NCBI RefSeq assembly: GCF_950023065.1
Contig: NC_088681.1
Location: forward strand, 6,758,001-6,822,000
Length of the DNA stretch: 64,000 nucleotides
Reading direction: 5' to 3'
DNA from: Planococcus citri
Lineage: Eukaryota; Arthropoda; Insecta; Hemiptera; Pseudococcidae
Under the pieces are notes generated by a model, which had not been told where the DNA came from, made no database searches, and saw only the letters and a list, made by a program, of their open reading frames with translations. This document shows positions 24,801 through 36,800 of the stretch, in pieces; position 1 is the first letter of the stretch, and each line of letters opens with the position of its first letter. A program made the position numbers and the translations under genes.

Positions 24801-27800
24801 GTTTTTAAAATTTGAAGTTTGGACAATTTATAGCGACTTTTTGGTATTTTTAGCGAAAATCGCGACCTTTTAGCGACTTTAGCGCTATAGCGACCTGGTA
24901 GACATCCTGATTTTGTTTAAAAAGTAAATGGATTTCTTTGGCATAAAAAGAAATATTTTGTGGAAATTCTGTCAAAGAAAAAAAAACTCAACCAGCTCTT
25001 GGCAATTTCGGCAAAAAACGTCAATTTTTGGAAATTGTGACAGATGAGAAATTTTTTGAAATTTTAGAAGAAAAACCAGTCCAGTTTTTTTTTTGAAATT
25101 GTGGCAGAAAAATAACAGAGTTTGTTAAGTAATTTTGGCAGAAAATCAGAATTTTTGGAGATTTTTGGCTGCAAAAAAATTGGATTTTTTTAGTTTGACA
25201 AAAAATCAAAGAAGTTTTTGTCAGATTTGTGGTATTTTGTTTGACAATTTTGGTTAAATAATTGACAAATGACCATTTTTTGGCGATTTTGGCAAAAAGA
25301 AATTTTTTGCAAATCTTGGAAACTTTGGTAAAAGCAGGAGCTTTTGCCAATTTCTGCAATCTTGATGAAAACATAATGAATCTTGGCTCTTTTTAGCACA
25401 AAAGCAGGAATTTCTTGCTTCTGACAATTTTGGCAGAAAAACTGCTGCAGTTTTTTGTAATAAAACCGCCAGAAACAGCAATTTTTGTCAATTTTATCAA
25501 AAAAGAAGAAAATTTGTCAGGTTTGGCAAGAAAAGCTAATTTTATACAATTTTGAAAGAAAAAGCAGGCATTTTTGAAAATTTTATCAGGAAAAGTTTTT
25601 AGCAACTTTGTCAGAAAAGCAGGATTTTTTTAGTCACTTTTATACAAAAAAATTGAGACTTTTGGCTAATTTTGGAAAAAAACATTTTGGGAGAAAAAGT
25701 AGGAGAAAAAGGAGAAAAATCTGCCAAATTTGACAAAAAATCACATTTTTTTGCAATTTTGAAACAAAATGGAAAATTTTTTGAAAATTCTGTCAGGAAA
25801 AGTAAGAGATTTTAGCAATTTTGGCAGAAAAGCAGGATTTTTTTGTTCGCTTTTTGGCAGAAGAATTAAAGACTTTTTGGTAATTTTGGCAAAAAACAGT
25901 TTGGCAGAAAAAGTAGGAGTTTTTGGCAATTGGCGATTTTGTAAGAAAGGAAAGTTTTTATAAGAATTTGGTACAAAAAAGTGTGATGTTTTTGGAATTT
26001 TTGCCAAAAGGTGGAACTTTTTGGCAGAAATCTTTTGGACAATCTTTGGACCAAGAAATTAAGATTTTTTGATTATTTTGACAAAAAACAAAAGTTTTTA
26101 CGATACTGGCAAATTGGTGATTTTTTTTTGACCATGTTGGTTAAAAAATAAATGGATTTTGTTGGCAATTTTGGCAGAAAAGCAGGATTTTTTTGTTCAT
26201 TTTTTGGCAGAAAAATTGAATCTTTTTGCGAATTTTGGCAAAAAAAACTTCGACAGGAAAAAAAGAAGTTTTGGCAATTGGCGATTTTGGCAGATTTTTT
26301 TTGACAATCTTGAACCAAAAAAATCAGGTTTTTTGTTCACTTTTTGGCAGAAAAATTTACCCTTTTCGCGAATTTTGGCAAAAAACACGTTGGCAGAAAA
26401 AGTAGGAGTTTTTGGCAATTGGCAATTTTGTAAGAAAGGAAACTTTATATGAATTTGGGACAAAAAACTAAAAAGTCTGATGTTTTTGGAACTTTTGCAA
26501 GTAGGTGGAACTTTTTGGCAATTTTGGCAGAAAATTTTTTTTCAATCTTGAACCAAAAAAATCAGGTTTTTTGATAATGTTGACAAAAAACAAAAGTTTT
26601 TACAATATTGGCACATTGGTGATATTTTTTTGACAATTTTGGTTAAAAAATTTTGTTGGCAATTTTTGGCAATTTTGGCTTGAAACAACAATTTTTGAAA
26701 ATTTTAGAAAAAAAAAGCCAGATTTTATTGGCAGTTTTGGGAGAAACTGCCGGAAATTTTGGAGTTGTTGGCATAAAAGTGTGAGTTTTTGCCAATTTTG
26801 GCAGTTTTTGGCACTTTATTTGCAGTTTTTAGAAAAAAAGTTGAAATTAGGGGCAATTTTGACTGAAAATCAGAAGGTTTTTAAAAGCAAATTTTTCGTA
26901 GAAAAAGTACAAATTTTTGCAAATTTTGACAGAAAAGCGAAAATTGTTCACGATTTTGGCAGATTGGTACATAGTACATTTTTTTTTTACAATCTTGGTT
27001 AAAAATGTGGGGGAGGGGAGGTTTTGTTGGAAACTTTTGGCAGAAAAAATAGCATTTTTTAGAAATTTTGTCAAAAAAGCTAGAGCTTCTAGAAATTTTG
27101 GTCAAAAATAGTTCAATTTTTGAAAATTTTGAAAAAAATTGGATTTTTTGGCAATTTTGAAAGAAAATGCCGAAATATTTGGAAAAGTGGGATTTTTTCC
27201 AATTTTGACAGTTCTTGGCAATGTTTTGCAATTTTGGCAAAAAAAATGAAATTGGAGAAAATGTTGGTCGAAAATTACAAACGGTTTTTGTTTTAGCAAA
27301 TTTTTTGCAGAAAAAGACGTGGACATTTTTGGTAATTTTGTCAGAAAATCGAAAAATTCTGACAACTTTGACAGGAAAAAGCAAGCATTTTTCACAATTT
27401 TGGTAAATTTTTAGAATTTTGTTGACGATTTTTGGTTAGGAAATGCGATTTTTCTGGCAATTTGAGTTTGACTCACAAAAATGCAATTTTTACCAAATTG
27501 TGTAATTTTTATTGATTTTAATACCTACAAAAAAAGTACGACAGTTTTGCCATAATTCGCTGAAATATCAACACTTTTCGGTAATTATCTATAAGCTTAA
27601 CACCCTTTTGGTGTTTTTCGACCGTTTTAAACGATTTTTATAACGTGTTTTTGCAATTTTTACCATGTTTTGTCAAATTTTATTAGAATTTCATCTGTTT
27701 TTGGTAAATCTCATGGATTTTAATGTATGTTTTAGGGAAACATATGTAGTGAAATATTGACTGTTATAAAAAATTTTCATGACTGGCTGGGCAAAAATAG

Positions 27801-30800
27801 TCACTTTTGGACCGAAAATTTTTGAAGGTCAATTTCTTCATCCTTAAATCTTTTTTGCATGTTTTGAGCATGTCAAAAACCTACTCTTCCAAAAATAGGT
27901 CTCAATCACAAATACATCCTGCTGTTTCTTCAAGTATCCCATGGTAAAAACCAACCATAGGAGAGTAAAATTGATCTAATTGGCTACCTTTAGAGACTGC
28001 TACCATCGCGGTATCTCATTTTGTTTACGTATAATTCAACTTTAGAATCGTCGGGTTCCCGTGAAACACCCTGTATTCGCATACTTTTAGGATACGAGTT
28101 ATCAGCGCCTTTTCAAACCTCCCCCCCCCCAATTTGAACAAAAATATGAAAATGTGGTGTGACTAATCCTTTTCTACTAATTTGAGGAAAGCTGAGGACC
28201 GCGTCAGTCTACTCAAATAGTGGTTTTAAGGGATTCTTAATAATGTATTAAAAGTTGCTGAGAATTCCAAAACAGCTCAAAGCCATCATTAATCAATTCG
28301 GAAGATTCAAAATAATAAGACAGCCAACATGAAGTTCACTTCACCCTCACCTCAGCAAATCCACCTTGATAATCATTTATCTCAAAACCGAACACACCAT
28401 TTATTCAATCTACATTATTTTAAATCTAGTAATTACACCACATTTAATACGAGTACAACTGTTGGTCTAAATTAGGAATACTAAGAGTACCAACTCCATC
28501 GGCAGTCTTATAAAGCTTCTCTGCAACCCACCCATTCACCGTATCCAATTTATCTCCCAAACTGCCCAAGTAACTCTTCTCGTAGTTTCCCATCGACTGA
28601 ACGGATTGAGCTCCTTGTTGAATTCCTCCCTTGGTTAAATCTCTCCCTTGTCCCATACCGGACTGCACCTTTGAGTTGAGACTGCTCGATAATTCTTGTC
28701 CTTTCTCTTTAGCTTTGCCGATCAAATACTGCCCGTTTTCCAATCCTCTTTGCAAATAGTACGATCCGGTTTCTTGAGCCGATTTCAACATATCCTTTCC
28801 TTCTTCGACGCCTTTGCTGAGCATTTCGTTACCTTTCTGAGCGTAGTAGTTGGCGTAGTTGGACGTTTGTTGGGCTAAATAAGATAAATTTTGCGCATCA
28901 GGTTGCATCCACGAGGGCACATAGCTCAAAGGATTCAGGCTGATATTTCCGATAGAATTTTGAGCTTTGTTGACTAGATTTTTACCTGCGTCCACGGCTT
29001 GTTGGCCGCCTGATTTCATTTGGTCTACAGCGTATTGGCCGTTGGATTGCATCTGGTTCATGGCGTATTGACCATTGGCTTGGGCCTCGTTCATGGCGTA
29101 ATTCCCGTACTGTTGTCCTTGGGATGATAAATTATTCATGGTCGATTGTCCCTGATTCAGCACCTCTTCATATTGAGCCGGTGTAGGGGCAGCGGACAGC
29201 TATAGGTGTAAATTTAATCGTTTTTTTTTATAATCATCGAAACGATGCTCAAGCTCAACGTTGCGTTCAGCAATATGGGCAATCTCTTACCTGGGAAAAC
29301 AGCGTCGTAGCAGCCAAAATGCACAAAGTAAAACAACGATAACCGCTCATCTTGTGAATTTTAAATTCGCCACAGTCGTACGTGCCGTTATAGAGGTAAA
29401 TGGTAAAAGTGTCTCTACTCTAAATTCGCGAAATGAGCTATGCTAACGTTATTACTTTCAGTGTCACGACATCTGAATAAATATTTTCCGTAGACGAGCT
29501 ATTATATGCGTTCGGCGGTGTTGTTTTTTTCCTTCGAGGTTCCCATTTAGGTACAGAGATTATAAATTCATGCGTAAATTTGACGCGTGTCTTAAATGAC
29601 ATATATCGTCGATTAATAATTAAAGAATATACGCACAATCTGGCGTGTAAACAAAAGATCTCTAATCCGCGTATATGCCTATATTGCTGATGTTGCTGTC
29701 TATCTATACCTTTACACTTTGATCACTTTTCTCTAAACATGGATTAGGCCTATGCGTAAATGTCATTCGTGGTTTGTTCGATGATGATGGAAAAAACAAG
29801 TAGAAAAATACTAAAACATAGCTAAAGGTACGCAGCTTTCCATCCAGATTGGAAAACAAATTTCATATTTTGTTTATTTGGGTCGAGTACAAGGTTTTAA
29901 AGTGTACTCGAGTGTCGTGAAGCTTGTCAATAACAGAAATGAGAACACCAAACTGGAATCATAATTCATAACTTGTACATATTTCGAAACAGTTGAGGAG
30001 AGTTTCAAATCACTGGAAATTTAGACAACGAGTCGAGAAGGTATTCCTACCAAAACAGAATGGGATGGAGCCGGAGGAGGGTAAAGGGGATACATAAGAT
30101 GAAAAAAAATGATTCAAGTGGAAGGGCACTGACTTGAAGAAATTCGATTTCAGGTTCAAAAAGAGAAGAAAATTCACAGGGCGTCCAATCTTTCATGGGA
30201 ACTATTATAGTGTGGCATAATGACAATAGGAATATTTGCAGCCACCCCCCCCCCCTTACCAAAATTATTGGCGAATTTTTGAAAATTAAATTTAAACCAA
30301 AAATGAGGGGGAGGGAATCAAAATTTCATCAAATTGATCTAGAAAGCTGACATTTGGGATATATCCTATTTTTGACCAGCCAAATCGATTGGAAACGGTT
30401 TCAAATCGTTTTGAGTAGGTAGTTCTGGAACTTCCAGCAGATTTTTAATTTATGAAATTTCCACAAAATTTCGTTAAATTAAATTTTGGCTTTCTAACTG
30501 CATTTAATGAAATTTTGTGCAAATTTCAAACTTCAATAATCTACAGGAGCCTCCAAGAATTTTCAAAAAGTCGCTGGAGCCTCCAAAATGACTTAAACTC
30601 ATCAGCAATCTACTTAAAAACGTATTTAAGTAGAAGTGTAGCATGAATTTTGGATTTTCCACTTTTTTTGAAGACATTTTAAGGAAATTTCAAGTTTCAA
30701 AAATCTGCTGGAGGCTCCAGAACTGCTCAAAATGTTTCGAAACAGTTTCCAATCGATTTGGTAGGTCGAAAATAAGGTATATCCAAAATTTGAGCTTTCT

Positions 30801-33800
30801 AGGTCAATTTAGTAAAATTGCGATTTTTCCCTCATTTTTGGCTTAAAGGTTTTCAAAAATTTGCCAAAAAATCGAAAATTACACTTCAGCACTTGAAATT
30901 GCACTTCACACCCATTTGAATCAAAATTGAAATCCATCAAATGTATTTTGTTTACAAGCTCTCGCGGAGGTCCAATAATTTGCGTTTCAACTTTTCAGGG
31001 AAGGGAGAGTAGATCTCCCTCGTATTTCACGACTGATTAAATTTCAAAGTTGAACTTTCACTGTGGAAGCTTTAATTTTCACGATGAATATAGAAGTTGA
31101 AGGATAGTACTTGACAAGCCTATGAAAAATTCACTAGAGTTCCAGAACATCATAAATCAAAAATAGAAAATCGATTGATTGAAAATACTTAATATCGATT
31201 TTGAAGAGATCGACTTCTAAAAAAAACCGTCATTTGGGTCCATTATTTCAAAACAAATACAAAGACAAATGTGAGAAGATTGATTAAGGCATCCATAATA
31301 TGATCGAAATCGAAAATTGATCGATCAAAAATATCGATTTTGAAAAGTTTGACTTCTCGAAAAACCGTCATTTTTGGTTCATTATTTTCGAACAAAAACA
31401 AAGCCAAATTCGAGAAGATTGAGTATAGGGCCTCCATCTGATCGAAATCGAAAATCGAAAAATTAATCGATCAAAAATATCGATTTTGAAAAGATTGACT
31501 TTTGATAAAACCGTAATTTCAGTTCATCATTTTCAAACAAAATTTTAAAAAAATGATTTGAGAAGATTTACCTGTAGGAGCCTCCTTGTAATCAAAATCA
31601 AAAAATCTATCGATAAAAATTAAAAATATCGATTTCTGAAAAAATTCATCATTTGGGTCCATTATTTCCCAACAAAAACAAAGCCAAATTCGAGAACATC
31701 AAGTATAGGGCCTCCATCTGATCGAAATCGAAAATCGAAAAATCAATCAATCAAAAATATCGATTTTGAAAAGATCGGCTTTTGATGAAACTGTAATTTC
31801 AGTTCATTACTCCCAAACAAACATAAAGACAGATTTGAGAAGATTGATTAGGGCCTCCATCTGATCGAAATCGAAAAACGATAGTCGATAGATCAAAAAT
31901 ATCGATTTTGAAAAGATCGACTTCTGGAAAACCGTCATTTTGGTTCATGATTTCCAAACAAACATAAAGACAGATTTGAGGAGATTGATTTGGAGCCTCC
32001 TTTTGTGATCAAAATCGAAAATCGTAAAATCGATTGACCAAAAGTATCGATTTTGAAAAGATCGACTCCTGAAAAAACCCATATTTTAGGCCATTCTTTC
32101 CAAACAAAAATGAAGACAGATTTGATAAGATTGATTAGGGTCTCCACATGATCGAAATCGAAAATCGAAAAATCAATCGATCAAAAATATCGACTTCTAC
32201 AATGAACCGTAGTTTTGGTTCATTATTTTCAAACAAAAACTCAGCCAAATTTGAGACGATTGATTTGAGTCTTTTTGTAATCAAAATCGAAAATCGAAAA
32301 ATCGATCGATCAAAAATATCGATTTCGAAAGGATCAAATTCTGAAAAACCCCGTCATTTTGGTTCATTATTTCCAAACAAAAACAAAGACAGATTTGAAA
32401 AGATTGATTACAGCCTCCTTCTGATCGAAATCGAAATTCAAAAAAGTCAATCGATCAAAAATAAAAATATCGATTTTTGAAAAACCCCGTCATTTTGGTT
32501 CATTTTATTCAAGAAAAACAAAAATACAGATTTGAGAATATTGATTGGAGCCTCTTTCTGATCAAAATCGAAAATTAAAAAACTAATCGATCAAAAATAC
32601 CGATTTCGAAAAGATCGACTTCTGAAAAAACCCCATCAATTTGGTCCATTATTAATTCTAAACAAAAGCAAAGATAGATTTAAAAAGATTGATTAGGATC
32701 TTCATCTATCGAAAATTGAAAAATCAATCGATCAAAAATATCGACTTTCGAAAAAAACCTATTTTGGTCGATTATTTCCAAAAAACAACAATAACGTCAA
32801 ATTTGAGAAGACCGACCACTCCTTACCTTGAAGGTGCCTTTTAAGGAGTTCGTAAGCCTCCTAGTAAACTTTTATCGCTTTTATCGACAAATAATTTGAA
32901 AACCATAGAGCTTAATAATTGCTTATAAACTTGAACCAAAAATGACAGCCGACCTCCATTACTCACCAAGTATTTACAAAGAAAGCCCCAACTCATGTGT
33001 CAGTAAACCTCGTAAAATGATACCTAACCTAAAAAATGTTCAATTTTTCGTTCAACCTGAAAAATTGTTGAACTGTCTACGCAAAAAGTGGTTCTCAAAG
33101 CAATCGCACTATTTTTACTTCCAACAAAAAAAATAGATTGACTAGAAGCAAAAAAAATGGAAGACCACCCAAAAATACATCACGATTACAAAATTCCAGC
33201 TGTTGAATTCAATTTGTCAAATTTTGACAAATTTTAAAAAATTCAAATTTGACAAATCAAAATTTAATCCAACTGAGATAAAAAGCCGGAATTGATTGCT
33301 TCAGATCGTCGAAAATTCATTTTAAAAAACCTTCAGAAAAATTCAGTGAGCTTTAAAATTTAATTCACCATTTTCGAGATTATTATTTTCGATCAATTTT
33401 GACCAACTCGTAATTTTCAAAAATCTGTGATTTTAAATTCAAGTTTATTCATTTTTTCACAAATTGGTGGTATTAATTTATCATAACTTATTCTTAAATT
33501 TGAAACTTTGGAAAATAATACCAATTTCGATTGAAAGGTTCTTGAAAACGTTTGATTCAAATTTCATTAGTGTTAAATTTCATCAAATCCGCTTTTTGAA
33601 GTGGCTCAAGACAATTACCTATCGATCCGGAAGGTCAAAGTTAGCATGTGATTTATCAAAAATTTTCCCAAGTTTGAAAACTGAAAGTCAGGACTAGAAA
33701 ATGAACTATTAGATCCTCTATCGATTTTTTTGGGACTCAATCTGAGATTTTTCATTAGGATAGAAGTAACTATTTTACCAAAAAATTTTTTGAATTCAGA

Positions 33801-36800
33801 CTGAATTTTAAAATGTTAGGAAGTTAAGGAGTCAATTGATATAAAATTGGACTCCACAATCGACATTCTCATCAAACACACACCACTTCTCTTCGCGATT
33901 TTTTTTCTTCATTACTAAACATAATTCGCATAAAACCCTTTTCTTATTGCCTTTTGCCGAATTAACGTCAATATTACCAAACACTCGGAATTATCAACAT
34001 AATAAAAATTCCATCGATGTTTAAAAAAATTTAATGCATTGCATGAACGACACACAACATTAAAAAAATATACCACGATGACACGTTGGAAACGAAAAAA
34101 TTCATTTATTCCAAACATAAAGCCTTTCCGATGATCAATTCTCGTTCACATCACTCTATTTTCCAGATCCAGCTCCAGCTGCAGCACCAGCTTTCGGAAG
34201 ATCGAGCAAACTGTTACCATACCCTTTGGTAGATTCTCCGGCAGCTCCCACAGCAGTGGACGCAGATCTCAGACCACCTTGGGCAGCATCGACCAAATAA
34301 CCAGTTCCAGTTTCGGTGTACGATCTAGCTGCTGTTAATCCGTTGCCAGCCAGATCTAAAGTTGTTCCAAGTCCGTTAATCGATCTGCCGAGTAAATTGG
34401 TGAGGAATCCTAAGGACATTCGCAGAGCTTTGTAGGCTAATTGGTATTCTTCGTATTTGATGGCTGCTAATTCGGTGTAAGTGTCTGATAATGCAGTTCC
34501 TAGGCTGCTAGCTGCTCCTGTTAGAGTGGTGTCATCGGCTGCAGACACCGTTGGCGATTTTTGACCAGGGAATACGGTCTGGATTTAAAAAAATGATACG
34601 ATTTTATGCACGAATATGAGAATATTATACTAAATTTGGTACTAATACATCTCAAATTAATGGAATTTGCAACTTACCGCCAAAACAACGGAGAAAGTGA
34701 TCCATACAATCAATCGTACAATACCCATTTTGAATAAGCAGCAGCGTAACCTCGTCACAATTCGAACCGATCGATTATAAAAATGAAAAACAAATCACGT
34801 ACACGACACAAACACCACACTCTTTTATGCGAACATCTTCATCTTGGTTGTTGACGTTTTCTTCGCGATATTATCGAATAATTCGACATTAATGACTTAT
34901 TGTAAATAGAACAAATATCGATCAATCCACCCCATTGCAATTATCATCAAGGATAATAGCTTATAATTCGCGGGTCGATCGATTAAAACAAGAATTTCGC
35001 TATATTTATCTTTCAGCTTTTATAGCCGAGGAAATTTCCTTGACGACGTTAGTCGTCGTCCTGGGTAATCCATAATGCCCCAATTTCGAATCGATTGTAC
35101 AATTTGCGACACGTGATTTGGGTTAATTGCTGATAAACTAGGTACTTACTGGTCTTCGGAGTCAAATAAACAGAAATCGCTGTGATGGGATCATTCGATG
35201 GGTCTTTGTAAAGCTCAGTTACTAACAAATCGTTATCCTTCATTCGAAGTGGAAACTTTTGCATATCTATAAAAGAAAAAAAAATAGTGAATAATTATTT
35301 TGAGCATAATACATATTTCGATCAAAATGTAAAAAATAATATTCTGTAATCGCATTAATTGAAGTTTAACCTATTGGGGGGGAGGGTCTACATGGTAGGG
35401 ACCTTAGATGGCGTCCAATCAAAAAACTAAGATCATATTCGCGTTCAGCACCTTCAAAAACATGTAATTTGATATATCACACAATCCACTTTAATTTTTT
35501 GGGTTTAGACCTGAATTTGGAGAGGAGGACTTGAAAAGTGATATTTATCTTATGAGGGAGGCATCTCAGCTTTGAGAAAAATTTTCAAATCGGACGAAGC
35601 TAAATCGAAAGAACATACAAAAATATGAAATCAGCTAAAATTTCAAGCATCCTAGTGCATTTTTCAATTTTTAGTGAATTTTTGAAAATGTTTGATCCAA
35701 AAAAAAAAAAAATGTAAAAATCATAATTTTACCAAATGGACATGAGAAATTGAAATTTGGAATTTATCCTATTTTTAGTTCTCTAAATAGATTTAATGCG
35801 GTTTCGAGCTGCTTTGAGCAGTTTTGGAGCTTCCAGCAGATATTTAAAAATTGAAATTTCCAGAAAATTTTACCAAGTGAAATAATTTATTAAAAAGCTG
35901 AAATTCACCGATTTATGCTTCGATTTCAACATGTTGAGTTAATGGGAGGTGGTTTCAAACTGTTCCAGAACCTACAGCCACATTTCAAAAATTCAATATG
36001 TATTTGCAAAAAGTGTCATAAAAACTATACAAATTGATGACCTACATACAAAGGTATAAACGGGATTGCAAGACTTGTACTCATTTTTTTAAAGTACCTT
36101 TAGCAACCAAGAGTAACCAAAAAAGTAAAAAAACGAGAGCAAAACAAAAATTCATAAAAAAAAAAAAAAAAACAAAACAAAAAAACAGAACATCACAAAT
36201 GGAAATGAAAAGATGAACTACGTATTTTACAACTTTTTAATGAAAAGACAAGACTTTTGGGGAATTCTTAAATGACAACCAAATGAACATTTTTGCAATT
36301 TCTGGTAAATAAAAAATAGTAAAAAGTGAACAGTTGACAATTTTAGGAACAAAAAAAAGCATTTTCGCATTTTCTGCCAAAAAAGCGAGACCTCTGGACA
36401 ATTTTCGAAAAAAAAGATATTTTTTGGGATTTTTTGCAAAAAAAAAAACACGATCATTTTTAACTATTTTGATAAAAAAAGAAATATTCATTATTTTTTT
36501 AAACGAGAATTTTTGAAAAATTTTTTGAAAATTATTCGCAAGAAAGTAACAATTTTTGGCAATTAATGTGGCAATCAAAAAATGGTAAAAAGTAAAAATC
36601 TGACAGTTTTAGAATAGAAAAAAACATTTTGGCACTTTCTGCCAAAAAAGCAATAATAACTTAAGAGAAAAATGAAATTTTTTGGAATTTTTGCAAAAAA
36701 AAAACACGATTATTTTCAACTGTTTTGCTATAAAAAAAGATATTTCAGATTTTTTTTAAAACTAAAAAACAAAAATTTTTGGTAAAAAACTGAATTTTTT

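Noticed and set aside
25021..27406. Many overlapping open frames, up to 167 codons
   Set aside because: Same array origin. No signal peptide, domain or splice context.
31140..32820. CRISPR array
   Set aside because: Units are 142 bp with similarity throughout, not short repeats with unique spacers, and the genome is eukaryotic.
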